Below are positions 27,701 through 40,700 of a stretch of DNA of 64,000 nt, piece by piece. The translations under genes were made by a program, and so were the position numbers. Source of the stretch: Argentina anserina (lineage: Eukaryota > Streptophyta > Magnoliopsida > Rosales > Rosaceae); assembly GCF_933775445.1 (NCBI RefSeq), contig NC_065877.1, positions 17,670,001-17,734,000 of the forward strand. The letters run 5' to 3'. The notes beneath the pieces are model-generated. The model saw only the letters and a list, made by a program, of their open reading frames with translations. It did not search any database and was not told where the DNA came from. Numbering within the stretch: the first letter of the stretch is position 1; each line of letters opens with the position of its first letter.

Positions 27701-29300
27701 TACTATTCCAATTGTGTATCTTTTCATTTCTCGTTTGAGTATCTTTCTGTAAGGCTTCTGATGCGAGTTTCTATTGAATTTGAGAGTTTTGCAAGTGTGG
27801 GAGTGTGTTTCTTTTAAACTGAGTATCTTTACATCGTTTGCGTATCTTTACTATTCCAATTGTGTATCTTTTCATTTCTCGTTTGAGTATCTTTCTGTAA
27901 GACTTCTGATGCGAGTTTCTATTGTATTTGAGAGTTTTGAAAGTTTGGGAGTGTGTTTCTTTTAAACTGAGTATCTTTACATCGTTTGCGTATCTTTACT
28001 ATTCCAATTGTGTATCTTTACATCGTTTGCGTATCTTTACTATTCCAATGGTGTATCTTTTCATTTCTCGTTTAAGTATCTTTCTGTAAGGCTTCTGATG
28101 CGAGTTTCTATTGTATTTGAGAGTTTTGCAAGTGTGGGAGTGTGTTTCTTTCAAACTGAGTATCTTTACATCGTTTGCGTATCTTTACTATTCCAATTGA
28201 GTATCTTTACATCGTTTGCGTATCTTTACTATTCCAATTGTGTATCTTTTCATTTCTCGTTTGAGTATCTTTCTGTAAGGCTTTCGGATGCGAGTTTCTA
28301 TTGAATTTGAGAGTTTTGCAAGTGTGGGAGTGTGTTTCTTTTAAATTGAGTATCTTTACATCGTTTGCGTATCTTTACTATTCCAATTGTGTATCTTTTC
28401 ATTTCTCGTTTGAGTATTTTTCTGTAAGGCTTCTGATGCGAGTTTCTATTTTATTTGAGAGTTTTCCAAGTTTGGGAGTGTGTTTCTTTCAAACTGAGTA
28501 TCTTTACATCGTTTGCGTATCTTTACTATTCCAATTGTGTATCTTTACATCGTTTGCGTATCTTTACTATTCCAATGGTGTATCTTTTCATTTCTCGTTT
28601 GAGTATCTTTCTGTAAGGCTTCTGATGCGAGTTTCTATTGAATTTGAGAGTTTTGCAAGTGTGGGAGTGTGTTTCTTTTAAATTGAGTATCTTTACATCG
28701 TTTGCGTATCTTTACTATTCCAATGGTGTAACTTTTCATTTCTCGTTTGAGTATCTTTCTGTAAGTCTTCTGATGCGAGTTTCTATTGTATTTGAGAGTT
28801 TTGTAAGTGTGGGAGTGTGTTTCTTTCAAACTGAGTATCTTTACATCGTTTGCGTATCTTTACTATTCCAATTGTGTATCTTTTCATTTCTCGTTTGAGT
28901 ATCTTTCTGTAAGGCTTCGGATGCGAGTTTCTATTGAATTTGAGAGTTTTGCAAGTGTGGGAGTGTGTTTCTTTTAAATTGAGTATCTTTACATCGTTTG
29001 CGTATCTTTACTATTCCAATTGTGTATCTTTTCATTTCTCGTTTGAGTATTTTTCTGTAAGGCTTCTGATGCGAGTTTCTATTGTATTTGAGAGTTTTGC
29101 AAGTTTGGGAGTGTGTTTCTTTCAAACTGAGTATCTTTACATCGTTTGCGTATCTTTACTATTCTAATTGTGTATCTTTACATCGTTTGCGTATCTTTAC
29201 TATTCCAATGGTGTATCTTTTCATTTCTCGTTTGAGTATCTTTCTGTAAGGCTTCTGATGCGAGTTTCTATTGTATTTGAGAGTTTTGCAAGTGTGGGAG
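21736..29300 (+). repeat. Zone B higher-order repeat, copy 2 (7,506-bp offset)
   Basis: A tandem partner of the preceding block with constant offset 7,506 and no net length change. By eye the two copies differ at roughly a dozen sites, e.g. CTTTCAAAC at 22,670 where copy 1 has CTTTTAAAC. Several differences are concentrated in 25,337-26,252. After about 29,300 the sequence no longer follows the start of copy 1 (CAAACTGAG instead of AAATTGAG), so there is no third full copy. Confidence 0.92.
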
Positions 29301-29559
29301 TGTGTTTCTTTCAAACTGAGTATCTTTACATCGTTTGCGTATCTTTACTATTCCAATTGTGTATCTTTTCATTTCTCGTTTGAGTATTTTTCTGTAAGGC
29401 TTCTGATGCGAGTTTCTATTGTATTTGAGAGTTTTCCAAGTGTGGGAGTGTGTTTCTTTCAAACTGAGTATCTTTACATCGTTTGCGTATCTTTACTATT
29501 CCAATTGTGTATCTTTTCATTTCTCGTTTGAGTATCTTTCTGTAAGGCTTCTGATGCGA

Positions 29560-32500
29560 GTTTCTATTGAATTTGAGAGTTTTGCAAGTGTGGGAGTGTG
29601 TTTCTTTTAAACTGAGTATCTTTACATCGTTTGCGTATCTTTACTATTCCAATTGTGTATCTTTTCATTTCTCGTTTGAGTATTTTTCTGTAAGGCTTCT
29701 GATGCGAGTTTCTATTGTATTTGAGAGTTTTGCAAGTTTGGGAGTGTGTTTCTTTCAAACTGAGTATCTTTACATCGTTTGCGTATCTTTACTATTCCAA
29801 TTGTGTATCTTTACATCGTTTGCGTATCTTTACTATTCCAATGGTGTATCTTTTCATTTCTCATTTGAGTATCTTTCTGTAAGGCTTCTGATGCGAGTTT
29901 CTATTGTATTTGAGAGTTTTGCAAGTGTGGGAGTGTGTTTCTTTCAAACTGAGTATCTTTACATCGTTTGCGTATCTTTACTATTCCAATTGTGTATCTT
30001 TTCATTTCTCGTTTGAGTATTTTTCTGTAAGGCTTTCTGATGCGAGTTTCTATTGTATTTGAGAGTTTTACAAGTTTGGGAGTGTGTTTCTTTCAAACTA
30101 AGTATCTTTACATCGTTTGAGTATCTTTACTATTCCAATTGTGTATCTTTACATCGTTTGCGTATCTTTACTATTTCAATTGTGTATCTTTTCATTTCTC
30201 GTTTGAGTATTTTTCTGTAAGGCTTCTGATGCGAGTTTCTATTGTATTTGAGAGTTTTACAAGTTTGGGAGTGTGTTTCTTTCAAACTAAGTATCTTTAC
30301 ATCGTTTGAGTATCTTTACTATTCCAATTGTGTATCTTTTCATTTCTCGTTTGAGTATCTTTCTGTAAGGCTTTCTGATGCGAGTTTCTATTGAATTTGA
30401 GAGTTTTGCAAGTGTGGGAGTGTGTTTCTTTCAAACTGAGTATCTTTACATCGTTTGCGTATCTTTACTATTCCAATTGTGTATCTTTTCATTTCTCGTT
30501 TGGGTATCTTTCTGTAAAGCTTTCTGATGCGAGTTTCTATTGAATTTGAGAGTTTTGCAAGTGTGGGAGTGTTATTCTTTCAAACGGAGTATCTTTACAT
30601 CGGTTGCGTATCTTTACTATTCCAATTGCGTATCTTTACATCGTTTGCGTATCTTTACTATTCCAATGGTGTAACTTTTCATTTCTCGTTTGAGTATCTT
30701 TCTGTAAGTCTTCTGATGCGAGTTTCTATTGTATTTGAGAGATTTGCAAGTGTGGGAGTGTGTTTCTTTCAAACTGAGTATCTTTACATCGTTTGCGTAT
30801 CGTTACTATTCCAATTGTGTATCTTTACATCGTTTGCGTATCTTTACTATTCCAATTGTGTATCTTTTCATTTCTCGTTTGAGTATTTTTCTGTAAGGCT
30901 TCTGATGCGAGTTTCTATTGTATTTGAGAGTTTTGCAAGTTTGGGAGTGTGTTTCTTTCAAACTGAGTATCTTTACATCGTTTGCGTATCTTTACTATTC
31001 CAATTGTGTATCTTTACATCGTTTGCGTATCTTTACTATTCCAATGGTGTATCTTTTCATTTCTCGTTTGAGTATCTTTCTGTAAGGCTTCGGATGCGAG
31101 TTTCTATTGAATTTGAGAGTTTTGCAAGTGTGGGAGTGTGTTTCTTTTAAAGTGAGTATCTTTACATCGTTTGCGTATCTTTACTATTCCAATTGTGTAT
31201 CTTTTCATTTCTCGTTTGAGTATTTTTCTGTAAGGCTTCTGATGCGAGTTTCTATTGTATTTGAGAGTTTTGCAAGTTTGGGAGTGTGTTTCTTTCAAAC
31301 TGAGTATCTTTACATCGTTTGCGTATCTTTACTATTCCAATTGTGTATCTTTACATCGTTTGCGTATCTTTACTATTCCAATGGTGTATCTTTTCATTTC
31401 TCGTTTGAGTATCTTTCTGTAAGGCTTCTGATGCGAGTTTCTATTGTATTTGAGAGTTTTGCAAGTGTGGGAGTGTGTTTCTTTCAAACTGAGTATCTTT
31501 ACATCGTTTGCGTATCTTTACTATTCCAATTGTGTATCTTTTCATTTCTCGTTTGGGTATCTTTCTGTAAAGCTTTCGGATGCGAGTTTCTATTTAATTT
31601 GAGAGTTTTGCAAGTGTGGGAGTGTGTTTCTTTCAAACTGAGTATCTTTACATCGTTTGCGTATCTTTACTATTCCAATTGTGTATCTTTACATCGTTTG
31701 CGTATCTTTACTATTTCAATTGTGTATCTTTTCATTTCTCGTTTGAGTATTTTTCTGTAAGGCTTCTGATGCGAGTTTCTATTGTATTTTAGAGTTTTGC
31801 AAGTGTGGGAGTGTGTTTCTTTCAAACTGAGTATCTTTACATCGTTTGCGTATCTTTACTATTACAATTGTGTATCTTTTCATTTTTCGTTTGAGTATCT
31901 TTCTGTAAGGCTTTCTGATGCGAGTTTCTATTGTATTTGAGAGTTTTACAAGTTTGGGAGTGTGTTTCTTTCAAACTAAGTATCTTTACATCGTTTGAGT
32001 ATCTTTACTATTCCAATTGTGTATCTTTTCATTTCTCGTTTGAGTATCTTTCTGTAAGGCTTTCTGATGCGAGTTTCTATTGAATTTGAGAGTTTTGCAA
32101 GTGTGGGAGTGTGTTTCTTTCAAACTGAGTATCTTTACATCGTTTGCGTATCTTTACTATTCCAATTGCGTATCTTTACATCGTTTGCGTATCTTTACTA
32201 TTCCAATGGTGTAACTTTTCATTTCTCGTTTGAGTATCTTTCTGTAAGTCTTCTGATGCGAGTTTCTATTGTATTTGAGAGTTTTGTAAGTGTGGGAGTG
32301 TGTTTCTTTCAAACTGAGTATCTTTACATCGTTTGCGTATCTTTACTATTCCAATTGTGTATCTTTTCATTTCTCGTTTGAGTATCTTTCTGTAAGGCTT
32401 TCTGATGCGAGTTTCTATTGAATTTGAGAGTTTTGCAAGTGTGGGAGTGTGTTTCTTTCAAACTGAGTATCTTTACATCGTTTGCGTATCTTTACTATTC

Positions 32501-35303
32501 CAATTGTGTATCTTTTCATTTCTCGTTTGAGTATCTTTCTGTAAGGCTTTCTGATGCGAGTTTCTATTGAATTTGAGAGTTTTGCAAGTGTGGGAGTGTT
32601 ATTCTTTCAAACTGAGTATCTTTACATCGGTTGCGTATCTTTACTATTCCAATTGTGTATCTTTACATCGTTTGCGTATCTTTACTATTCCAATGGTGTA
32701 TCTTTTCATTTCTCGTTTGAGTATCTTTCTGTAAGACTTCTGATGCGAGTTTCTATTGTATTTGAGAGTTTTGCAAGTGTGGGAGTGTGTTTCTTTCAAA
32801 CTGAGTATCTTTACATCGTTTGCGTATCTTTACTATTCCAATTGTGTATCTTTTCATTTCTCGTTTGAGTATCTTTCTGTAAGGCTTTCTGATGCGAGTT
32901 TCTATTGAATTTGAGAGTTTTGCAAGTGTGGGAGTGTGTTTCTTTCAAACTGAGTATCTTTACATCGTGTGCGTATCTTTACTATTCCAATGGTGTATCT
33001 TTTCATTTCTCGTTTGAGTATCTTTCTGTAAGGCTTCTGATGCGAGTTTCTATTGTATTTGAGAGTTTTGCAAGTTTGGGAGTGTGTTTCTTTCAAACTG
33101 AGTATCTTTACATCGTTTGCGTATCTTTACTATTCCAATTGTGTATCTTTACATCGTGTGCGTATCTTTACTATTCCAATGGTGTATCTTTTCATTTCTC
33201 GTTTGAGTATCTTTCTGTAAGGTTTCTGATGCGAGTTTCTATTGTATTTGATAGTTTTGCAAGTGTGGGAGTGTGTTTCTTTCAAACTGAGTATCTTTAC
33301 ATCGTTTACGTATCTTTACTATTCCAATTGTGTATCTTTACATCGTTTGCGTATCTTTACTATTCCAATTGTGTATCTTTTCATTTCTCGTTTGAGTATC
33401 TTTCTGTAAGGCTTTCTGATGCGAGTTTCTATTGAATTTGAGAGTTTTGCAAGTGTGGGAGTGTTATCATTTCAAACTGAGTATCTTTACATCGGTTGCG
33501 TATCTTTACTATTCCAATTGTGTATCTTTACATCGTTTGCGTATCTTTACTATTCCAATGGTGTATCTTTTCATTTCTCGTTTGAGTATCTTTCTGTAAG
33601 GCTTTCTGATGCGAGTTTCTATTGAATTTGAGAGTTTTGCAAGTGTGGGAGTGTTATCCTTTCAAACTGAGTATCTTTACATCGGTTGCGTATCTTTACT
33701 ATTCCAATTGTGTATCTTTACATCGTTTGCGTATCTTTACTATTCCAATGGTGTATCTTTTCATTTCTCGTTTAAGTATCTTTCTGTAAGGCTTCTGATG
33801 CGAGTTTCTATTGTATTTGAGAGTTTTGCAAGTGTGGGAGTGTGTTTCTTTCAAACTGAGTATCTTTACATCGTTTGCGTATCTTTACTATTCCAATTGT
33901 GAATCTTTACATCGTTTGCGTATCTTTACTATTCCAATTGTGTATCTTTTCATTTCTCGTTTGAGTATCTTTCTGTAAGGCTTCTGATGCGAGTTTCTAT
34001 TGTATTTGAGAGTTTTGCAAGTGTGGGAGTGTGTTTCTTTCAAACTGAGTATCTTTACATCGTTTGCGTATCTTTACTATTCCAGTTGTGTATCTTTACA
34101 TCGTTTGCGTATCTTTACTATTCCAATTGTGTATCTTTTCATTTCTCGTTTGAGTATCTTTCTGTAAGTCTTTCTGATGCGAGTTTCTATTGAATTTGAG
34201 AGTTTTGCAAGTGTGGGAGTGTGTTTCTTTCAAACTGAGTATCTTTACATCGGTTGCGTATCTTTACTATTCCAATTGTGTATCTTTACATCGTTTGCGT
34301 ATCTTTACTATTCCAATGGTGTATCTTTTCATTTCTCGTTTGAGTATCTTTCTGTAAGGCTTCTGATGCGAGTTTCTATTGTATTTGAGAGTTTTGCAAG
34401 TGTGGGAGTGTGTTTCTTTCAAACTGAGTATCTTTACATCGTTTGCGTATCTTTACTATTCCAATTGTGTATCTTTTCATTTCTCGTTTGAGTATCTTTC
34501 TGTAAGGCTTTCTGATGCGAGTTTCTATTGAATTTGAGAGTTTTGCAAGTGTGGGAGTGTGTTTCTTTCAAACTGAGTATCTTTACATCGTTTGCGTATC
34601 TTTACTATTCCAATGGTGTATCTTTTCATTTCTCGTTTAAGTATCTTTCTGTAAGGCTTCTGATGCGAGTTTCTATTGTATTTGAGAGTTTTGCAAGTGT
34701 GGGAGTGTTATTCTTTCAAACTGAGTATCTTTACATCGGTTGCGTATCTTTACTATTCCAATTGTGTATCTTTTGATTTCTCGTTTGAGTATCTTTCTGT
34801 AAGGCTTCTGATGCGAGTTTCTATTGAATTTGAGAGTTTTGCAAGTGTGGGAGTGTGTTTCTTTCAAACTGAGTATCTTTACATCGTTTGCGTATCTTTA
34901 CTATTCCAATTGTGTATCTTTTCATTTCTCGTTTGAGTATCTTTCTGTAAGGCTTTCTGATGCGAGTTTCTATTGAATTTGAGAGTTTTGCAAGTGTGGG
35001 AGTGTGTTTCTTTCAAACTGAGTATCTTTACATCGTTTGCGTATCTTTACTATTCCAATTGTGTATCTTTTCATTTCTCGTTTGAGTATCTTTCTGTAAG
35101 GCTTCTGATGCGAGTTTCTATTGTATTTGAGAGTTTTGAAAGTTTGGGAGTGTGTTTCTTTTAAACTGAGTATCTTTACATCGTTTGCGTATCTTTACTA
35201 TTCCAATTGTGTATCTTTACATCGTTTGCGTATCTTTACTATTCCAATGGTGTATCTTTTCATTTCTTGTTTGAGTATCTTTCTGTAAGGCTTTCGGATG
35301 CGA
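29560..35303 (+). repeat. Zone C higher-order repeat, copy 1 (5,744 bp)
   Basis: Monomer order and rare variants recur at +5,744: 29,567/35,311, 30,527/36,271, 31,107/36,851, 32,067/37,811 and 32,554/38,298. Shared rare marks include TTTTACAAGTTTGGG with CAAACTAAG (about 30,065 and 35,815), GTGTAACTTTTC (about 30,671 and 36,415), ATTACAATTG (31,861 and 37,606) and CATTTTTCG. From about 33,400 the offset falls to 5,596. The last 200 bp have no partner at the end of copy 2. Confidence 0.9.
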
Positions 35304-38300
35304 GTTTCTATTGAATTTGAGAGTTTTGCAAGTGTGGGAGTGTGTTTCTTTTAAATTGAGTATCTTTACATCGTTTGCGTATCTTTACTATTCCAATTGT
35401 GTATCTTTTCATTTCTCGTTTGAGTATTTTTCTGTAAGGCTTCTGATGCGAGTTTCTATTGTATTTGAGAGTTTTGCAAGTTTGGGAGTGTGTTTCTTTC
35501 AAACTGAGTATCTTTACATCGTTTGCGTATCTTTACTATTCCAATTGTGTATCTTTACATCGTTTGCGTATCTTTACTATTCCAATGGTGTATCTTTTCA
35601 TTTCTCATTTGAGTATCTTTCTGTAAGGCTTCTGATGCGAGTTTCTATTGTATTTGAGAGTTTTGCAAGTGTGGGAGTGTGTTTCTTTCAAACTGAGTAT
35701 CTTTACATCGTTTGCGTATCTTTACTATTCCAATTGTGTATCTTTTCATTTCTCGTTTGAGTATTTTTCTGTAAGGCTTTCTGATGCGAGTTTCTATTGT
35801 ATTTGAGAGTTTTACAAGTTTGGGAGTGTGTTTCTTTCAAACTAAGTATCTTTACATCGTTTGAGTATCTTTACTATTCCAATTGTGTATCTTTACATCG
35901 TTTGCGTATCTTTACTATTTCAATTGTGTATCTTTTCATTTCTCGTTTGAGTATTTTTCTGTAAGGCTTCTGATGCGAGTTTCTATTGTATTTGAGAGTT
36001 TTACAAGTTTGGGAGTGTGTTTCTTTCAAACTAAGTATCTTTACATCGTTTGAGTATCTTTACTATTCCAATTGTGTATCTTTTCATTTCTCGTTTGAGT
36101 ATCTTTCTGTAAGGCTTTCTGATGCGAGTTTCTATTGAATTTGAGAGTTTTGCAAGTGTGGGAGTGTGTTTCTTTCAAACTGAGTATCTTTACATCGTTT
36201 GCGTATCTTTACTATTCCAATTGTGTATCTTTTCATTTCTCGTTTGGGTATCTTTCTGTAAAGCTTTCTGATGCGAGTTTCTATTGAATTTGAGAGTTTT
36301 GCAAGTGTGGGAGTGTTATTCTTTCAAACGGAGTATCTTTACATCGGTTGCGTATCTTTACTATTCCAATTGCGTATCTTTACATCGTTTGCGTATCTTT
36401 ACTATTCCAATGGTGTAACTTTTCATTTCTCGTTTGAGTATCTTTCTGTAAGTCTTCTGATGCGAGTTTCTATTGTATTTGAGAGATTTGCAAGTGTGGG
36501 AGTGTGTTTCTTTCAAACTGAGTATCTTTACATCGTTTGCGTATCGTTACTATTCCAATTGTGTATCTTTACATCTTTTGCGTATCTTTACTATTCCAAT
36601 TGTGTATCTTTTCATTTCTCGTTTGAGTATTTTTCTGTAAGGCTTCTGATGCGAGTTTCTATTGTATTTGAGAGTTTTGCAAGTTTGGGAGTGTGTTTCT
36701 TTCAAACTGAGTATCTTTACATCGTTTGCGTATCTTTACTATTCCAATTGTGTATCTTTACATCGTTTGCGTATCTTTACTATTCCAGTGGTGTATCTTT
36801 TCATTTCTCGTTTGAGTATCTTTCTGTAAGGCTTCGGATGCGAGTTTCTATTGAATTTGAGAGTTTTGCAAGTGTGGGAGTGTGTTTCTTTTAAAGTGAG
36901 TATCTTTACATCGTTTGCGTATCTTTACTATTCCAATTGTGTATCTTTTCATTTCTCGTTTGAGTATTTTTCTGTAAGGCTTCTGATGCGAGTTTCTATT
37001 GTATTTGAGAGTTTTGCAAGTTTGGGAGTGTGTTTCTTTCAAACTGAGTATCTTTACATCGTTTGCGTATCTTTACTATTCCAATTGTGTATCTTTACAT
37101 CGTTTGCGTATCTTTACTATTCCAATGGTGTATCTTTTCATTTCTCGTTTGAGTATCTTTCTGTAAGGCTTCTGATGCGAGTTTCTATTGTATTTGAGAG
37201 TTTTGCAAGTGTGGGAGTGTGTTTCTTTCAAACTGAGTATCTTTACATCGTTTGCGTATCTTTACTATTCCAATTGTGTATCTTTTCATTTCTCGTTTGG
37301 GTATCTTTCTGTAAAGCTTTCGGATGCGAGTTTCTATTTAATTTGAGAGTTTTGCAAGTGTGGGAGTGTGTTTCTTTCAAACTGAGTATCTTTACATCGT
37401 TTGCGTATCTTTACTATTCCAATTGTGTATCTTTACATCGTTTGCGTATCTTTACTATTTCAATTGTGTATCTTTTCATTTCTCGTTTGAGTATTTTTCT
37501 GTAAGGCTTCTGATGCGAGTTTCTATTGTATTTTAGAGTTTTGCAAGTGTGGGAGTGTGTTTCTTTCAAACTGAGTATCTTTACATCGTTTGCGTATCTT
37601 TACTATTACAATTGTGTATCTTTTCATTTTTCGTTTGAGTATCTTTCTGTAAGGCTTTCTGATGCGAGTTTCTATTGTATTTGAGAGTTTTACAAGTTTG
37701 GGAGTGTGTTTCTTTCAAACTAAGTATCTTTACATCGTTTGAGTATCTTTACTATTCCAATTGTGTATCTTTTCATTTCTCGTTTGAGTATCTTTCTGTA
37801 AGGCTTTCTGATGCGAGTTTCTATTGAATTTGAGAGTTTTGCAAGTGTGGGAGTGTGTTTCTTTCAAACTGAGTATCTTTACATCGTTTGCGTATCTTTA
37901 CTATTCCAATTGCGTATCTTTACATCGTTTGCGTATCTTTACTATTCCAATGGTGTAACTTTTCATTTCTCGTTTGAGTATCTTTCTGTAAGTCTTCTGA
38001 TGCGAGTTTCTATTGTATTTGAGAGTTTTGTAAGTGTGGGAGTGTGTTTCTTTCAAACTGAGTATCTTTACATCGTTTGCGTATCTTTACTATTCCAATT
38101 GTGTATCTTTTCATTTCTCGTTTGAGTATCTTTCTGTAAGGCTTTCTGATGCGAGTTTCTATTGAATTTGAGAGTTTTGCAAGTGTGGGAGTGTGTTTCT
38201 TTCAAACTGAGTATCTTTACATCGTTTGCGTATCTTTACTATTCCAATTGTGTATCTTTTCATTTCTCGTTTGAGTATCTTTCTGTAAGGCTTTCTGATG

Positions 38301-40700
38301 CGAGTTTCTATTGAATTTGAGAGTTTTGCAAGTGTGGGAGTGTTATTCTTTCAAACTGAGTATCTTTACATCGGTTGTGTATCTTTACTATTCCAATTGT
38401 GTATCTTTACATCGTTTGCGTATCTTTACTATTCCAATGGTGTATCTTTTCATTTCTCGTTTGAGTATCTTTCTGTAAGACTTCTGATGCGAGTTTCTAT
38501 TGTATTTGAGAGTTTTGCAAGTGTGGGAGTGTGTTTCTTTCAAACTGAGTATCTTTACATCGTTTGCGTATCTTTACTATTCCAATTGTGTATCTTTTCA
38601 TTGCTCGTTTGAGTATCTTTCTGTAAGGCTTTCTGATGCGAGTTTCTATTGAATTTGAGAGTTTTGCAAGTGTGGGAGTGTGTTTCTTTCAAACTGAGTA
38701 TCTTTACATCGTGTGCGTATCTTTACTATTCCAATTGTGTATCTTTACATCGTGTGCGTATCTTTACTATTCCAATGGTGTATCTTTTCATTTCTCGTTT
38801 GAGTATCTTTCTGTAAGGTTTCTGATGCGAGTTTCTATTGTATTTGAGAGTTTTGCAAGTGTGGGAGTGTGTTTCTTTCAAACTGAGTATCTTTACATCG
38901 TTTACGTATCTTTACTATTCCAATTGTGTATCTTTACATCGTTTGCGTATCTTTACTATTCCAATTGTGTATCTTTTCATTTCTCGTTTGAGTATCTTTC
39001 TGTAAGGCTTTCTGATGCGAGTTTCTATTGAATTTGAGAGTTTTGCAAGTGTGGGAGTGTTATCATTTCAAACTGAGTATCTTTACATCGGTTGCGTATC
39101 TTTACTATTCCAATTGTGTATCTTTACATCGTTTGCGTATCTTTACTATTCCAATGGTGTATCTTTTCATTTCTCGTTTGAGTATCTTTCTGTAAGGCTT
39201 TCTGATGCGAGTTTCTATTGAATTTGAGAGTTTTGCAAGTGTGGGAGTGTTATCCTTTCAAACTGAGTATCTTTACATCGGTTGCGTATCTTTACTATTC
39301 CAATTGTGTATCTTTACATCGTTTGCGTATCTTTACTATTCCAATGGTGTATCTTTTCATTTCTCGTTTAAGTATCTTTCTGTAAGGCTTCTGATGCGAG
39401 TTTCTATTGTATTTGAGAGTTTTGCAAGTGTGGGAGTGTGTTTCTTTCAAACTGAGTATCTTTACATCGTTTGCGTATCTTTACTATTCCAATTGTGAAT
39501 CTTTACATCGTTTGCGTATCTTTACTATTCCAATTGTGTATCTTTTCATTTCTCGTTTGAGTATCTTTCTGTAAGGCTTCTGATGCGAGTTTCTATTGTA
39601 TTTGAGAGTTTTGCAAGTGTGGGAGTGTGTTTCTTTCAAACTGAGTATCTTTACATCGTTTGCGTATCTTTACTATTCCAATTGTGTATCTTTACATCGT
39701 TTGCGTATCTTTACTATTCCAATTGTGTATCTTTTCATTTCTCGTTTGAGTATCTTTCTGTAAGTCTTTCTGATGCGAGTTTCTATTGAATTTGAGAGTT
39801 TTGCAAGTGTGGGAGTGTGTTTCTTTCAAACTGAGTATCTTTACATCGGTTGCGTATCTTTACTATTCCAATTGTGTATCTTTACATCGTTTGCGTATCT
39901 TTACTATTCCAATGGTGTATCTTTTCATTTCTCGTTTGAGTATCTTTCTGTAAGGCTTCTGATGCGAGTTTCTATTGTATTTGAGAGTTTTGCAAGTGTG
40001 GGAGTGTGTTTCTTTCAAACTGAGTATCTTTACATCGTTTGCGTATCTTTACTATTCCAATTGTGTATCTTTTCATTTCTCGTTTGAGTATCTTTCTGTA
40101 AGGCTTTCTGATGCGAGTTTCTATTGAATTTGAGAGTTTTGCAAGTGTGGGAGTGTGTTTCTTTCAAACTGAGTATCTTTACATCGTTTGCGTATCTTTA
40201 CTATTCCAATGGTGTATCTTTTCATTTCTCGTTTAAGTATCTTTCTGTAAGGCTTCTGATGCGAGTTTCTATTGTATTTGAGAGTTTTGCAAGTGTGGGA
40301 GTGTTATTCTTTCAAACTGAGTATCTTTACATCGGTTGCGTATCTTTACTATTCCAATTGTGTATCTTTTGATTTCTCGTTTGAGTATCTTTCTGTAAGG
40401 CTTCTGATGCGAGTTTCTATTGAATTTGAGAGTTTTGCAAGTGTGGGAGTGTGTTTCTTTCAAACTGAGTATCTTTACATCGTTTGCGTATCTTTACTAT
40501 TCCAATTGTGTATCTTTTCATTTCTCGTTTGAGTATCTTTCTGTAAGGCTTTCTGATGCGAGTTTCTATTGAATTTGAGAGTTTTGCAAGTGTGGGAGTG
40601 TGTTTCTTTCAAACTGAGTATCTTTACATCGTTTGCGTATCTTTACTATTCCAATTGTGTATCTTTTCATTTCTCGTTTGAGTATCTTTCTGTAAGGCTT
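35304..40700 (+). repeat. Zone C higher-order repeat, copy 2 (one monomer shorter)
   Basis: It follows copy 1 at offset 5,744 to about 38,650 and at 5,596 afterwards (33,419/39,015, 34,177/39,773, 34,676/40,272). The 148-bp difference is exactly one short monomer, lost around 38,700 where two CATCGTGTGCG modules now lie next to each other in one monomer. Rare variants such as TGTTATCATTTC and TTTTGATTTCTCG are shared by both copies. It diverges from copy 1 at about 40,700, where TTTCGGATG replaces TTCTGATG. Confidence 0.9.
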
